Below are positions 36,125 through 45,356 of a DNA stretch of 64,000 bases, piece by piece. Made by a program: the position numbers and the translations under genes. Source of the DNA: Arthrobacter sp. OV608. Its GTDB lineage: Bacteria; Actinomycetota; Actinomycetes; Actinomycetales; Micrococcaceae. The stretch's first letter is position 1. The number at the start of each line of letters is the position of its first letter. The notes under the pieces are model-generated. The model saw only the letters and a list, made by a program, of their open reading frames with translations. It was not told where the DNA came from and did not search any database. The stretch spans positions 496,001-560,000 of the forward strand of contig FOEZ01000001.1 of the NCBI GenBank assembly GCA_900110595.1, written 5' to 3'.

Positions 36125-37591
36125 ATGGCAAAGACATTGGCCGAGAAAGTCTGGGACGCGCACGTGGTGCGCAAAGGCGACGGCGAAGGTGCCAATGCCC
36201 AGCCCGACCTTCTTTTCATCGACCTCCACCTCGTCCATGAGGTCACGTCGCCGCAGGCGTTCGAAGGCCTGCGCCTGGCCGGACGCCCGCTGCGGCGCCC
36301 GGACCTGACCATCGCCACGGAGGACCACAACACTCCCACGCTGGACATCGACAAGCCTATCGCCGATCTGACCAGCCGCACGCAGATCCAGACACTGCGC
36401 AACAACTGCGCCGAGTTCGGTGTGCGCCTGCACTCCCTTGGGGATGCCGAGCAGGGCATCGTCCACGTCGTGGGTCCGCAGCTGGGCCTCACCCAGCCGG
36501 GCATGACGGTTGTCTGCGGCGACTCGCACACCTCCACCCACGGTGCCTTCGGGGCGCTGGCCATGGGCATCGGAACCTCCGAGGTGGAGCACGTGATGGC
36601 CACCCAGACGCTGTCCCTGAAGCCGTTCAAGACCATGGCTATCAATGTCGAAGGCACGCTCCGTCCGGGCGTCACCGCCAAGGACATCATCCTGGCCGTC
36701 ATCGCCAAGATCGGCACCGGCGGCGGCCAGGGCTACGTCCTGGAATATCGGGGTTCCGCCATCCGCGCCCTGTCCATGGACGCCCGCATGACCATCTGCA
36801 ACATGTCCATCGAAGCAGGTGCCCGCGCCGGAATGGTGGCTCCGGACGAGACCACCTACGAGTACATGTTGGGCCGCCCGCACGCGCCCCAGGGCGCCGA
36901 CTGGGACGCCGCCGTCGAGTACTGGAACACCCTGCGGACCGACGATGACGCCACCTTCGACGTCCAGGTTGACCTGGACGCCAACACGCTGGAGCCGTTC
37001 GTCACCTGGGGCACCAACCCCGGCCAGGGCGTTTCGCTGTCCGAATCCGTGCCCTCGCCGGAGGACTTCGGCGACGAGAACGCCAAGGCCGCCGCCGAGC
37101 GCGCCCTGCAGTACATGGGCCTCGAGGCCGGAACACCCATGAAGGACATCAGGGTGGACACCGTCTTCCTCGGCTCCTGCACCAACTCCCGGATGGAAGA
37201 TCTCCGCGCAGCTGCTGACATCATCCGGGGACGCCAGAAGGACCCCAACATCCGGATGCTGGTGGTCCCGGGCTCGGCACGGGTCCGCCTGGAAGCCGAG
37301 GCCGAAGGCCTGGACAAGGTCTTCAAGGACTTCGGGGCCGAATGGCGTTTTGCCGGCTGCTCCATGTGCCTGGGCATGAACCCTGACCAGCTGGAGGTGG
37401 GGGAGCGTTGCGCCTCCACGTCCAACCGCAACTTCGAAGGGCGCCAGGGCAAGGGCGGCCGGACCCACCTCGTGTCCCCGGTCGTAGCCGCAGCCACGGC
37501 CATCCGCGGCACCCTGAGTTCGCCGTCGGACCTTGATCCCGATCCGGTGGTTGAGCCTGTCGAAACCCCAATCCGTACCGACGCAGCCTAG
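36125..37591 (+). CDS. leuC: 3-isopropylmalate dehydratase, large subunit
   Basis: 488 residues. Aconitase-family enzyme isomerising 2- to 3-isopropylmalate with LeuD. 4Fe-4S ligands: [13 protein letters not shown] and the pair in [14 protein letters not shown]; substrate motif [12 protein letters not shown]. Start ATG 36125 ([15 protein letters not shown]), chosen over ATG 36119 because AAGGGAG ends 6 nt before it. The C-terminus is extended by about 20 residues ([18 protein letters not shown]) encoded by an intergenic-type repeat at 37544-37567 running in frame. leuD follows 8 bp later. Confidence 0.97.
   Translation: MAKTLAEKVWDAHVVRKGDGEGANAQPDLLFIDLHLVHEVTSPQAFEGLRLAGRPLRRPDLTIATEDHNTPTLDIDKPIADLTSRTQIQTLRNNCAEFGVRLHSLGDAEQGIVHVVGPQLGLTQPGMTVVCGDSHTSTHGAFGALAMGIGTSEVEHVMATQTLSLKPFKTMAINVEGTLRPGVTAKDIILAVIAKIGTGGGQGYVLEYRGSAIRALSMDARMTICNMSIEAGARAGMVAPDETTYEYMLGRPHAPQGADWDAAVEYWNTLRTDDDATFDVQVDLDANTLEPFVTWGTNPGQGVSLSESVPSPEDFGDENAKAAAERALQYMGLEAGTPMKDIRVDTVFLGSCTNSRMEDLRAAADIIRGRQKDPNIRMLVVPGSARVRLEAEAEGLDKVFKDFGAEWRFAGCSMCLGMNPDQLEVGERCASTSNRNFEGRQGKGGRTHLVSPVVAAATAIRGTLSSPSDLDPDPVVEPVETPIRTDAA
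37544..37567 (+). repeat. GGTTGAGC-TGTCGAAACC repeat inside the 3' end of leuC
   Basis: CCGGTGGTTGAGCCTGTCGA followed by AACC; same 24-mer (one base different) as 42687-42710. It is read in frame as PVVEPVET. Confidence 0.8.
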
Positions 37592-37599
37592 GACACGCC

Positions 37600-38202
37600 A
37601 TGGAAAAGTTCACCACCCACACCGGAATCGGCGTCCCGCTGCGCCAGAGCAACGTGGACACGGACCAGATCATCCCCGCTGTCTACCTCAAGCGCATCAC
37701 CCGCACAGGCTTTGAGGACGCCCTGTTTTCCGCGTGGCGCAAGGACCCGTCCTTCATTCTGAACCAGGAACCGTTCAACGCGGGCTCCGTGTTGGTGGCG
37801 GGCCCCGACTTCGGCACCGGCTCCTCCCGGGAACACGCGGTCTGGGCGCTGAAGGACTACGGCTTCAAAACTGTGCTCTCGTCCCGGTTCGCCGATATCT
37901 TCCGCGGCAACTCCGGCAAGCAGGGGCTGCTCGCAGCCCAGGTGGCGCAGGACGATATCGAACTGATCTGGAAGGAGCTCGAGAACGCTCCCGGTACCCC
38001 GGTCACCGTGGACCTCGTCTCCAAGACGGTGGTGTGCGGCAACATCGTCGCGCCCTTCGATATCGACGACTACACGCGCTGGCGCCTGCTCGAAGGCCTG
38101 GACGATATCGGGCTGACTCTCCAGCACGAGGCGGACATCACTGCCTACGAGGCCACGCGCCCGGCCTTCCTCCCGAAAACCCTGCCGGCACGCCTCTCCT
38201 GA
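37600..38202 (+). CDS. leuD: 3-isopropylmalate dehydratase, small subunit
   Basis: 200 residues, the swivelling domain partner of LeuC. Characteristic N-terminus [19 protein letters not shown] and [17 protein letters not shown]. Start ATG 37600, 8 bp after the leuC stop; one operon with leuC under the IclR-type regulator. Confidence 0.96.
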   Translation: MEKFTTHTGIGVPLRQSNVDTDQIIPAVYLKRITRTGFEDALFSAWRKDPSFILNQEPFNAGSVLVAGPDFGTGSSREHAVWALKDYGFKTVLSSRFADIFRGNSGKQGLLAAQVAQDDIELIWKELENAPGTPVTVDLVSKTVVCGNIVAPFDIDDYTRWRLLEGLDDIGLTLQHEADITAYEATRPAFLPKTLPARLS

Positions 38203-38226
38203 GCGGCCGGAAGTACCTCTGACCGT

Positions 38227-38260
38227 GCGACGGCGGCCCGCCACGCCCTGCCGCCGTCGC
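38227..38260 (+). terminator. Hairpin after leuD (possible terminator)
   Basis: Perfect 10-bp arms GCGACGGCGG (38227-38236) and CCGCCGTCGC (38251-38260), 14-nt loop; only a short T-run (ATTT) follows, so weak. Confidence 0.45.
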
Positions 38261-38351
38261 CCGCGTATTTCGGTTCGGTAACGCGACCTCCTATGCTTGG
38301 TTGGAGCCTTTGCAAGGTTTTGTGGGCTAGTTATCGTGAGGAAACCGGTAT

Positions 38352-39677
38352 ATGAGTAGTGTTCTGACAATCCGTGGCGGAGTCCCGCTGACGGGCCGCG
38401 TGAGCGTCCGGGGAGCGAAAAACCTCGTTCCCAAGGCGATGGTGGCAGCGTTGCTGGGCAACGAGCCGTCCGTATTGCGGAACGTGCCGGAGATCAAGGA
38501 TGTGGAGGTCGTCACCTCCCTCCTTCAGCTCCACGGCGTGACGGTCGTCAAGGACCCGGTCAACGGGGACCTGACGTTGGACCCGAAGGCTGCCAAGACG
38601 GCGCCAAGCACCGCAATTGACGCCCACGCCGGCGACTCCCGGATTCCCATCCTGCTGTGCGGCCCCCTGATCCACGCCATCGGGGAAGCGTTCATTCCCG
38701 ACCTGGGCGGCTGCAAGATCGGCGACCGTCCCATCGACTACCACCTTGATGTGCTGCGCCAGTTCGGTGCCGTGGTGGAGAAGCGGCCGGGCGGCATCCA
38801 CATCTCCGCCCCCAAAGGCCTGCACGGCGCCAAGATTTCCCTGCCCTATCCGTCCGTCGGGGCCACGGAGCAGGTGCTGCTGAGCGCCACCCGCGCGGAG
38901 GGCATCACTGAACTCTCCGGAGCGGCAACGGAACCGGAAATCATCGACCTGATTGCCGTGCTGCAGAAGATGGGCGCCATCATCAGCGTCCAGACCGACC
39001 GCACCATCCGCATCGAAGGCGTCCGCGACCTCGGCGGCTACAACCACCGGGCGCTCTCGGACCGCAACGAATCGGCGTCGTGGGCATCTGCGGCGCTGGT
39101 GACCAAGGGTGACATCTTCGTTGAGGGCGCCTCCCAGCGCGACATGATGACGTTCCTGAACACCTACCGCAAGGTAGGCGGCGGCATGGACATCGGCGAG
39201 GACGGCATCCGCTTCTACCACAAGGGTGGAAAGCTCAACCCCCTGGTCCTGGAAACGGACGTGCACCCCGGTTTTATGACTGACTGGCAGCAGCCGCTGG
39301 TGGTGGCGCTGACCCAGGCTGAAGGTGTTTCGATCGTCCACGAGACCGTGTACGAAAACCGCTTCGGCTTCACCGATGCACTGATCCGGATGGGCGCCAG
39401 CATCCAGGTGCACCGTGAGTGCCTGGGCAGCGTGCCCTGCCGGTTCGGCCAGCGGAACTTCCTGCATTCGGCAGTCATTTCCGGGCCCACCCAGCTCAAG
39501 GGAACCGACATCGACGTGCCGGACCTCCGCGGCGGCTTCAGCCACCTGATCGCGGCCCTCGCCGCAACGGGAACATCCCGGGTGACCGGCATCGACATCA
39601 TCAACCGGGGCTACGAGCGCTTCACCGAAAAGCTTGCCGGGCTGGGTGCCGACTTCGACATCACCCCCACAAAGTAG
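38352..39677 (+). CDS. murA: UDP-N-acetylglucosamine 1-carboxyvinyltransferase
   Basis: 441 residues. First committed step of peptidoglycan precursor synthesis: transfer of enolpyruvate from PEP to UDP-GlcNAc. N-terminal GGVPLTGRVSVRGAKNLVPK, active-site loop LGGCKIGDRPIDYHLDVL retaining the catalytic/fosfomycin-target Cys, and the C-terminal DLRGGFSHLIAALAATG. Start ATG 38352 with GTGAGGAAACC upstream. First gene of murA-plsC-gpsA-ddl. Confidence 0.96.
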   Translation: MSSVLTIRGGVPLTGRVSVRGAKNLVPKAMVAALLGNEPSVLRNVPEIKDVEVVTSLLQLHGVTVVKDPVNGDLTLDPKAAKTAPSTAIDAHAGDSRIPILLCGPLIHAIGEAFIPDLGGCKIGDRPIDYHLDVLRQFGAVVEKRPGGIHISAPKGLHGAKISLPYPSVGATEQVLLSATRAEGITELSGAATEPEIIDLIAVLQKMGAIISVQTDRTIRIEGVRDLGGYNHRALSDRNESASWASAALVTKGDIFVEGASQRDMMTFLNTYRKVGGGMDIGEDGIRFYHKGGKLNPLVLETDVHPGFMTDWQQPLVVALTQAEGVSIVHETVYENRFGFTDALIRMGASIQVHRECLGSVPCRFGQRNFLHSAVISGPTQLKGTDIDVPDLRGGFSHLIAALAATGTSRVTGIDIINRGYERFTEKLAGLGADFDITPTK

Positions 39678-39687
39678 CGGAACCGAC

Positions 39688-40464
39688 GTGAAAGAGTCTG
39701 CGAAAAGCAGGGCCACCTTTATGTTCATTGCCGGCATTGTCCGGCCCTTGATGAACGCCATGATGAGCAAGGAGTGGGAGGGGACGGAGAAGCTTCCCGC
39801 CGGCGGGTTCATCGCGGCCCCCAACCACTGCACCGAAATTGATCCGCTGGTAGTGGGCCACATGCTGTACAACCAGAAGCGTGCCCCGCACTTCCTTGCC
39901 AAAGCGGGCCTCTTCAAGGTTCCCGCCTTTGGTTGGCTGCTGCATGCCACCAAGCAGGTCCCCGTGGAGCGTTCGACGGCGGGAGCGAACCGCTCGCTGC
40001 AGGTCGCACAGGAGATTGTCGCCGAGGGCGGGGCCATCATAATCTATCCGGAGGGCACCCTCACGCGTGACCCGGACCTGTGGCCGATGAAGGGCCATAC
40101 CGGCGCGGCGCGGCTGGCCCTTGAGGGCGGCATTCCCGTGGTTCCGATCGCACACTGGGGCGCGCATGAGGTGTTTCCGCGGTACGGCAAGAGGTTCCAC
40201 CTCTTCCCGCGCAAGCGGTCCCGTGTTGTAGTGGGCGATCCTGTGGACCTCAGCGCCTTCTCCGGCCGTCCCCTGGACAAGGCCACGCTGGCCGGAGCAA
40301 CCGACGCCATCATGGACGCCATCACCGGCCTCCTTGCGGAGCTCAGGGGAGAGCAGCCCCCGGCGGTGCGTTGGGATCCGGCAAAGCAGCAGCAGTCCAA
40401 GCACGGGCGTTTCGTGGAGCGCGGCCAGGGCCAGACCGGGGAACGGACGCCCGGTGATTCCTGA
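39688..40464 (+). CDS. 1-acyl-sn-glycerol-3-phosphate acyltransferase (PlsC-like)
   Basis: 258 residues. Catalytic HX4D motif in APNHCTEIDPLVVG, FLAKAGLFKVPAFGWLL, and the glycerol-phosphate-binding IIYPEGTLTRDPDL. Membrane-associated enzyme of phospholipid synthesis. Start GTG 39688, 10 bp after murA; the earlier in-frame start at 39634 lies inside murA. The C-terminal ~30 residues are hydrophilic and overlap the next gene by 11 bp. The neighbour gpsA supplies glycerol-3-phosphate, a coherent pathway pair. Confidence 0.92.
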   Translation: MKESAKSRATFMFIAGIVRPLMNAMMSKEWEGTEKLPAGGFIAAPNHCTEIDPLVVGHMLYNQKRAPHFLAKAGLFKVPAFGWLLHATKQVPVERSTAGANRSLQVAQEIVAEGGAIIIYPEGTLTRDPDLWPMKGHTGAARLALEGGIPVVPIAHWGAHEVFPRYGKRFHLFPRKRSRVVVGDPVDLSAFSGRPLDKATLAGATDAIMDAITGLLAELRGEQPPAVRWDPAKQQQSKHGRFVERGQGQTGERTPGDS

Positions 40465-41506
40465 GGGGACACAGGGCGGGTCGGCCCGCTCTGTTGCCGT
40501 GCTTGGGGCCGGCTCCTGGGGAACCACGTTTGCGAAGATCCTGGCCGATGCCGCCACCGCCGCCGGTGAGCCCCGCGCCATCCGGTTGTGGGGCCGGCGC
40601 ACCGAAGTGGTGGAGGAAATTAACACCTTCCACCGCAACAGCCAATACCTGAAGGACATTGCCCTCCCGGAGAGCATTACCGCTTCCACTGAGGTCCCTG
40701 AGGTGCTGGCCGGCGCCGATCTGGTGATATTGGCTGTGCCGGCCCAGTCCCTCCGGCCGCAATTGCGCGGATGGAAGGACATGATCGCCCCCGGTGCCAT
40801 GGTGGTTTCACTGATGAAGGGGCTGGAACTGGGCACCGATGCCCGGATGAGCGAGGTCATCAGTGAGGAACTCGGCGTTCCAACGGAACGCATCGCCGTC
40901 GTTTCCGGTCCCAACCTGGCCATGGAGATCGCCCGCGAGGAACCTACCGCATCCGTGGTGGCCTGCACTGATTCCGCTGCTGCCGGCTGGATAGCCCGCA
41001 GCTGCACGGCACCATACTTCCGGCCGTACACCACCTCGGACATCGTGGGTGTGGAAATCGGCGGCATCGTTAAGAACGTCATCGCGCTGGCAGTAGGTAT
41101 TTGCGAGGGCCGGCAAATGGGGGACAATACCAAGGCTTCCGTTATTACCCGCGGCCTCGCCGAAACATCCCGCCTGGCGTTGGCGCTGGGCGGGGACGCG
41201 AAAACCATGGCGGGTCTGGCTGGCCTGGGTGACCTGGTGGCCACATGCTCTTCTCCGCTGTCGAGGAACCATACCGCCGGGCGGCTGCTGGGCCAGGGCC
41301 TGACGCTGGAGGAAGTAGGCCAGAAGATGACCCAAACCGCCGAAGGCATTAAATCCGGCCAGGCCGTCCACGAACTCGCGGCAAAGCTCGGGGTCGAGAT
41401 GCCCATCACGGCCGCCGTCGTCGCCGTGCTGGCAGGCAAGCTGTCCGTTGACCAACTGGGGCCTGTCCTGCTGGCCCGGGAACTGAAACCTGAAGGCGAT
41501 TACTGA
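40454..41506 (+). CDS. gpsA: Glycerol-3-phosphate dehydrogenase [NAD(P)+]
   Basis: 350 residues. Makes sn-glycerol-3-phosphate for phospholipids. NAD(P)-binding VAVLGAGSWGTTFAKILAD, catalytic Lys in EIGGIVKNVIALAVGI, and GLGDLVATCSSPLSRN. Start GTG 40454 (VIPEGTQGG...) overlaps plsC by 11 bp; the N-terminus before the Rossmann motif is short, as usual. Two bp separate it from ddl. Confidence 0.95.
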   Translation: MIPEGTQGGSARSVAVLGAGSWGTTFAKILADAATAAGEPRAIRLWGRRTEVVEEINTFHRNSQYLKDIALPESITASTEVPEVLAGADLVILAVPAQSLRPQLRGWKDMIAPGAMVVSLMKGLELGTDARMSEVISEELGVPTERIAVVSGPNLAMEIAREEPTASVVACTDSAAAGWIARSCTAPYFRPYTTSDIVGVEIGGIVKNVIALAVGICEGRQMGDNTKASVITRGLAETSRLALALGGDAKTMAGLAGLGDLVATCSSPLSRNHTAGRLLGQGLTLEEVGQKMTQTAEGIKSGQAVHELAAKLGVEMPITAAVVAVLAGKLSVDQLGPVLLARELKPEGDY

Positions 41507-41508
41507 CC

Positions 41509-42657
41509 ATGTCCCACCACAATCTCACCGCATCAGAACCGGCCCGCGGGGCAAAGCCCCGGGTGGCGGTATTGTTCGGCGGACGGTCCAGCGAGCATGC
41601 CGTGAGCTGCGTTACCGCCGCCGGTGTCCTTGGTGCCATTAACAGGGACAAGTACGAGGTGATCCCGATCGGAATCGCCAAGACGGGGCAGTGGGTCCTT
41701 GCCGCCGAGGACACCGCCCAGTGGTCCCTCTCCGCATCCTCGCTGCCTGAGGTGGTCCCGTCACAGAAGACGGTGACGCTGGCCGAGATCGGCGGCGAAC
41801 ACCAGCTGATCGTGGCTTCCCCGAACGAGGTTCCGCAGGAGCTCGGCACCGTGGATGTGGTGTTCCCGCTGCTGCACGGCCCGTTCGGCGAGGACGGTAC
41901 CATCCAGGGGCTCCTGGAACTCTCGGACACGAGGTACGTCGGAGCCGGCGTCCTGGCTTCCGCTGTGGGGATGGACAAGCACTACATGAAGGTGGTCTTT
42001 GAAGCGGCCGGCCTTCAGGTAGGCCCCTACATTGCCGTGACCGACAGGCAGTGGCGCAAGGACGCGGAGTCCGTACGGAAGCAGGTGGACCGCCTCGGGT
42101 TCCCCGTCTTCGTCAAGCCCGCCAGGGCCGGATCCTCGATGGGTATTTCCAAGGTGGACTCGCTGGATGAGCTGGACGCTGCCATTGAGGAAGCACGGCT
42201 GCACGACCTCAAACTCGTCATTGAGGCGGGAATTGTGGGCCGCGAGATTGAATGCGCAGTGCTCGAAGGCAGGGGGACCGATGCCCCCCGCACCTCCATG
42301 CCCGGCGAGATCTCCGTGGCAGGCGGCACGCACGAGTTCTACGACTTCAACGCGAAGTATGTCGAGGACGACGCCGCAGCGCTCAGCTGCCCCGCGGACC
42401 TGCCCGAGGATGCCATTACCAGGGTGCGTGAACTCTCGGCGGCTGCCTTTGATGCCGTGGGTGCAGAGGGATTGAGCCGGGTGGACTTCTTCTACACACC
42501 GGACGGCCAGCTGATCATCAACGAGATCAACACCATGCCGGGCTTCACCCCCAAGAGCATGTACCCGCAGATGTGGGCCGCCTCCGGCCTGGGCTACGCC
42601 GACCTGATCGACGAACTCATCCACCTGGCACTGAACCGCAAAACCGGACTCCGCTGA
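41509..42657 (+). CDS. ddl: D-alanine--D-alanine ligase
   Basis: 382 residues. ATP-grasp ligase making the D-Ala-D-Ala peptidoglycan terminus. VAVLFGGRSSEHAVSCVTA at the N-terminus, FPLLHGPFGEDGTIQGLLEL, ATP-binding FVKPARAGSSMGISKV, and the C-terminal INEINTMPGFTPKSMYPQMW. Start ATG 41509, 2 bp after gpsA. Last gene of the murA operon; two repeats follow. Confidence 0.96.
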   Translation: MSHHNLTASEPARGAKPRVAVLFGGRSSEHAVSCVTAAGVLGAINRDKYEVIPIGIAKTGQWVLAAEDTAQWSLSASSLPEVVPSQKTVTLAEIGGEHQLIVASPNEVPQELGTVDVVFPLLHGPFGEDGTIQGLLELSDTRYVGAGVLASAVGMDKHYMKVVFEAAGLQVGPYIAVTDRQWRKDAESVRKQVDRLGFPVFVKPARAGSSMGISKVDSLDELDAAIEEARLHDLKLVIEAGIVGREIECAVLEGRGTDAPRTSMPGEISVAGGTHEFYDFNAKYVEDDAAALSCPADLPEDAITRVRELSAAAFDAVGAEGLSRVDFFYTPDGQLIINEINTMPGFTPKSMYPQMWAASGLGYADLIDELIHLALNRKTGLR

Positions 42658-42664
42658 CCCCGTT

Positions 42665-42710
42665 CCGGTGGTTGAGCGGACCCTTTCCGGTGGTTGAGCT
42701 TGTCGAAACC
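42665..42710 (+). repeat. Tandem GGTTGAGC repeats between ddl and the DUF3515 gene
   Basis: A partial copy CCGGTGGTTGAGC at 42665-42677 and a full copy at 42687-42710 (CCGGTGGTTGAGCTTGTCGA then AACC). They begin 8 bp after the ddl stop and reach the stop codon of the convergent gene (42710-42712). Confidence 0.82.
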
Positions 42711-43213
42711 TACTGGCTTTGCGGGAGGTCCTGCAGTTCCTCCTGGCCCACGCAGTTGCGGCTGGCCGGGACTTCCGCGGCGGCAACCGCCAGGTCTGCA
42801 AGCACCGTGGCGGAACTGATCTTGTCGGGGTTCATCAGGATCTCCGTGGCGGGCTCCCGGCCGTAAGTGGTAAGCGTCCACACCGGGTCGCCTTCCTTGA
42901 TGACCCAGTCGATCCCGTTGACGGTAACGCACCGGTCGGTGGTGGGCCCCGGCACATTGACGCCGCAACGCAGGACCACCAGTGAGGGATCGCCCCAGGC
43001 GGCAGTTGCCTGGCTGTTTGTCTTACGGAGGGCTGAGTCCCCGATGGCCTCGGGGAGAGCCACCATCATGGGGGCGCAGGCCGGGTTCGCCGCATCCTTG
43101 GCGGCCGGCACGTCCACCACTGGGGAACACGCAGCCAGCGGAAGGGCGGCTAAAGCCCCGATCAGCGCCATCCTGGCACGGCGGGCGGTCAGGGAAGCGA
43201 GGGGGCGGTGCAT
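42710..43213 (-). CDS. DUF3515 domain lipoprotein
   Basis: 167 residues. Signal peptide with lipobox LPLAAC, then CAPMMVALPEAIG, LRCGVNVPGPTTDRCV and GIDWVIKEGDPVWTLTTYGR, all typical of the actinobacterial DUF3515 family. Function unknown; commonly found next to ddl or thiL in this group. Start ATG 43213. The stop codon abuts an intergenic repeat. Confidence 0.9.
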   Translation of the reverse strand: MHRPLASLTARRARMALIGALAALPLAACSPVVDVPAAKDAANPACAPMMVALPEAIGDSALRKTNSQATAAWGDPSLVVLRCGVNVPGPTTDRCVTVNGIDWVIKEGDPVWTLTTYGREPATEILMNPDKISSATVLADLAVAAAEVPASRNCVGQEELQDLPQSQ

Positions 43214-43288
43214 GCTCCAAGCCTATCGCCGCAGCCGGGTTGGCCAGGACACCAGGAGGTGCGGCCAGCCAATGTCCGTGGCCCGCTG

Positions 43289-43294
43289 TAGCGT
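43289..43294 (+). promoter_or_regulatory. -10-like element of thiL
   Basis: TAGCGT, 6 nt before GTG 43301; suggests a leaderless transcript. Confidence 0.4.
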
Positions 43295-43300
43295 AGTGGC

Positions 43301-44347
43301 GTGCCAGAAAACCGTTTGACCGTCCACCCGCAGCCCCCAGCCGTTGCTGCCCTCTCCGAAGCCGAATTGCTGGCCCGGATCTTCCCCCGCCTCTCCATGG
43401 CCGGGTCCTACTCAGAGGCCACGCTGCTGGGTCCGGGGGATGACGCTGCCGTGGTGGCGGCACCGGACGGCAGGACGCTCATCAGCATCGACACGCAGGT
43501 CCAGGACCAGGATTTCCGCCTGGAATGGCCAAATGGCTACCGGACCACCGGGTTCGACGTCGGCTGGAAGGCCGCGGCGCAGAACCTCAGCGACATCAAT
43601 GCCATGGGGGCCACCGCCACGTCACTCGTCGTGAGCCTCACCCTCCCGCCCGAGACGCCGGTGAGCTGGGTGGAGGACCTTGCGGATGGGCTCACTGCCG
43701 GCATCAAGGACCTCGGAGCCACCAGATGCTCGGTGGCGGGCGGCGACCTCGGCCGCGGCCGGGAAATTTCGGTCACCGTCGCCGTCCTCGGCACCCTCGA
43801 CGGCGGTCCTGCAGTGCTCCGGTCCGGGGCACAGCCGGGGGATGTCCTTGCGCTTGCCGGTACGGCCGGGCATGCTGCTGCGGGCCTGGCCCTCCTGGAG
43901 TCGGCCGAGAACGTTGATGCCCTTGGGGAACGTGAGCGTGCGTTCCTCGACCTGCAGTGCAGGCCGCGGCCGCCGCTGGAAGCAGGCCCTGCAGCGCGGA
44001 CGGCCGGTGCCACGGCCATGCTGGATGTTTCGGACGGACTGCTGCGGGATGGACTGCGGCTGGCGACGGCCAGCAGCGCCGCAATCGACCTGGATCCGGC
44101 GCAACTGCACGTGCTGGGGGAGGTGCTGCGGCCTGCCTCGGAGCTGCTGGGCACGGAACCGGCGGCCTGGGTGCTCAACGGCGGGGAGGACCACGGCCTG
44201 CTCGCCACATTCCCTGCTGATGTTCAGCTGCCACCCGGATTCACTGCGATAGGCTCAGTACAAGCATTGGGAAGCAATGAAAGCCCGAGCGTCAAAATTG
44301 CGGGCCGGCCCGCGGACGCCGGGGGATGGGATCACTTTGCACACTAA
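43301..44347 (+). CDS. thiL: Thiamine-monophosphate kinase
   Basis: 348 residues. Phosphorylates thiamine monophosphate to the diphosphate cofactor used, among others, by IlvB. AIR-synthase-like fold: LGPGDDAAVVAAPDGRTLI, the metal/substrate motif DVGWKAAAQNLSDINAMGA, GGDLGRGREISVTVAV, and LDVSDGLLRDGLRLA. Start GTG 43301. Its 3' end overlaps the next gene. Confidence 0.95.
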   Translation: MPENRLTVHPQPPAVAALSEAELLARIFPRLSMAGSYSEATLLGPGDDAAVVAAPDGRTLISIDTQVQDQDFRLEWPNGYRTTGFDVGWKAAAQNLSDINAMGATATSLVVSLTLPPETPVSWVEDLADGLTAGIKDLGATRCSVAGGDLGRGREISVTVAVLGTLDGGPAVLRSGAQPGDVLALAGTAGHAAAGLALLESAENVDALGERERAFLDLQCRPRPPLEAGPAARTAGATAMLDVSDGLLRDGLRLATASSAAIDLDPAQLHVLGEVLRPASELLGTEPAAWVLNGGEDHGLLATFPADVQLPPGFTAIGSVQALGSNESPSVKIAGRPADAGGWDHFAH

Positions 44348-45356
44348 GGTTGCCGCCAACGCGCAAGCGATGAAGAGGTGGTTGGGCAAGGCTGAGACCG
44401 TCATTGGAAACCATAGCGACCGCCTCAACGCCATCAATATCTTCCCGGTAGCGGACGGCGACACGGGCACCAACCTGTACTTGACCGTGCGCGCGGCTGC
44501 CCGGTCCGCGGCCGCCGCGGATGACCAGCCTGCGCAGCTGGACGTCGGCGTCGTACTGGCTGCTGCCGGCCAGGCTGCGATGGAGGAAGCCCGCGGAAAC
44601 TCAGGGACCCTTTTGTCGGTGTTCCTGTGCGCCGCAGCGGAACCGCTCGCGGGCCACACCCGGCTGACGTCCACCCTGTTGGCCGCCGCACTGAACCGGG
44701 CCCAGATCAGGGCATGGTCCGCCCTCAGCGACCCGGTTCCCGGAACCATGCTTTCCGTGATGGAGGCTGCCGCACGGGCAGCGGCCGCGGTGGACGCCGG
44801 GCAGAACGGGGACGACAGCAACCACGCCCTGGGCCTGGCACTGGACGCCGCCGTTGAAGGTGCCTTGGCCGCGGTGATCCGCACGGAGGACCAGCTGGAC
44901 GCGCTGACCTCGGCCCGGGTGGTGGACGCGGGTGGAGTGGGCATGCTCCTGATCCTGGACTGCCTCCGTTCCGCCGTCCTGGGTGAGGAGCTCCAGAGCG
45001 AACTGCTGGACGGACTCCACGGCTATGACGTCTCCGATCCCCACATCCATGCGGCCCTGCCGGACGATGACGGCGTCGAAGTCATGTGCACCATCAATCT
45101 TTCACCGCTTCATGCGGCCACGCTGCGCCAGCAGCTCGACGAAATCGGTGAATCCGTGATCATGAGCCAGGTGGGGGGCAACGAAGACGCCGATGGGAAC
45201 TACCGCTGGCGGGTCCATGTGCACGTTCCGGATCCCGAGCCTGCTGTCAGTATCATCCGTGCCCTGGGAGAACCGTCCCACATCAGCATCAGCGAACTCG
45301 CCCTGCCGCGGGAACCCCACACAGACGCAGTGAACTCCAGTGGGCATGACCGCTGA
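44337..45356 (+). CDS. DAK2-domain protein (FakA-like, short form)
   Basis: 339 residues from TTG 44337. The DAK2 ATP-binding fold is clear: LNAINIFPVADGDTGTNLYL, EEARGNSGTLLSVFL, RVVDAGGVGMLLILDCL, followed by a middle domain (VEVMCTINLSPLHAATLRQQ, WRVHVHVPDPEPAV). Related FakA proteins phosphorylate fatty acids presented by FakB; they are usually ~550 residues, so the C-terminal FakB-binding-type domain appears absent. GGGGGA about 10 nt before TTG 44337 supports that start; ATG 44277 or ATG 44370 are alternatives. It overlaps thiL and recG at its two ends. Confidence 0.82.
   Translation: MHTKVAANAQAMKRWLGKAETVIGNHSDRLNAINIFPVADGDTGTNLYLTVRAAARSAAAADDQPAQLDVGVVLAAAGQAAMEEARGNSGTLLSVFLCAAAEPLAGHTRLTSTLLAAALNRAQIRAWSALSDPVPGTMLSVMEAAARAAAAVDAGQNGDDSNHALGLALDAAVEGALAAVIRTEDQLDALTSARVVDAGGVGMLLILDCLRSAVLGEELQSELLDGLHGYDVSDPHIHAALPDDDGVEVMCTINLSPLHAATLRQQLDEIGESVIMSQVGGNEDADGNYRWRVHVHVPDPEPAVSIIRALGEPSHISISELALPREPHTDAVNSSGHDR

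Noticed and set aside
36014..37468. Upstream part of a 724-residue minus-strand frame fused to the IclR regulator
   Set aside because: This part is exactly antisense to leuC; the IclR helix-turn-helix begins just after ATG 36013.
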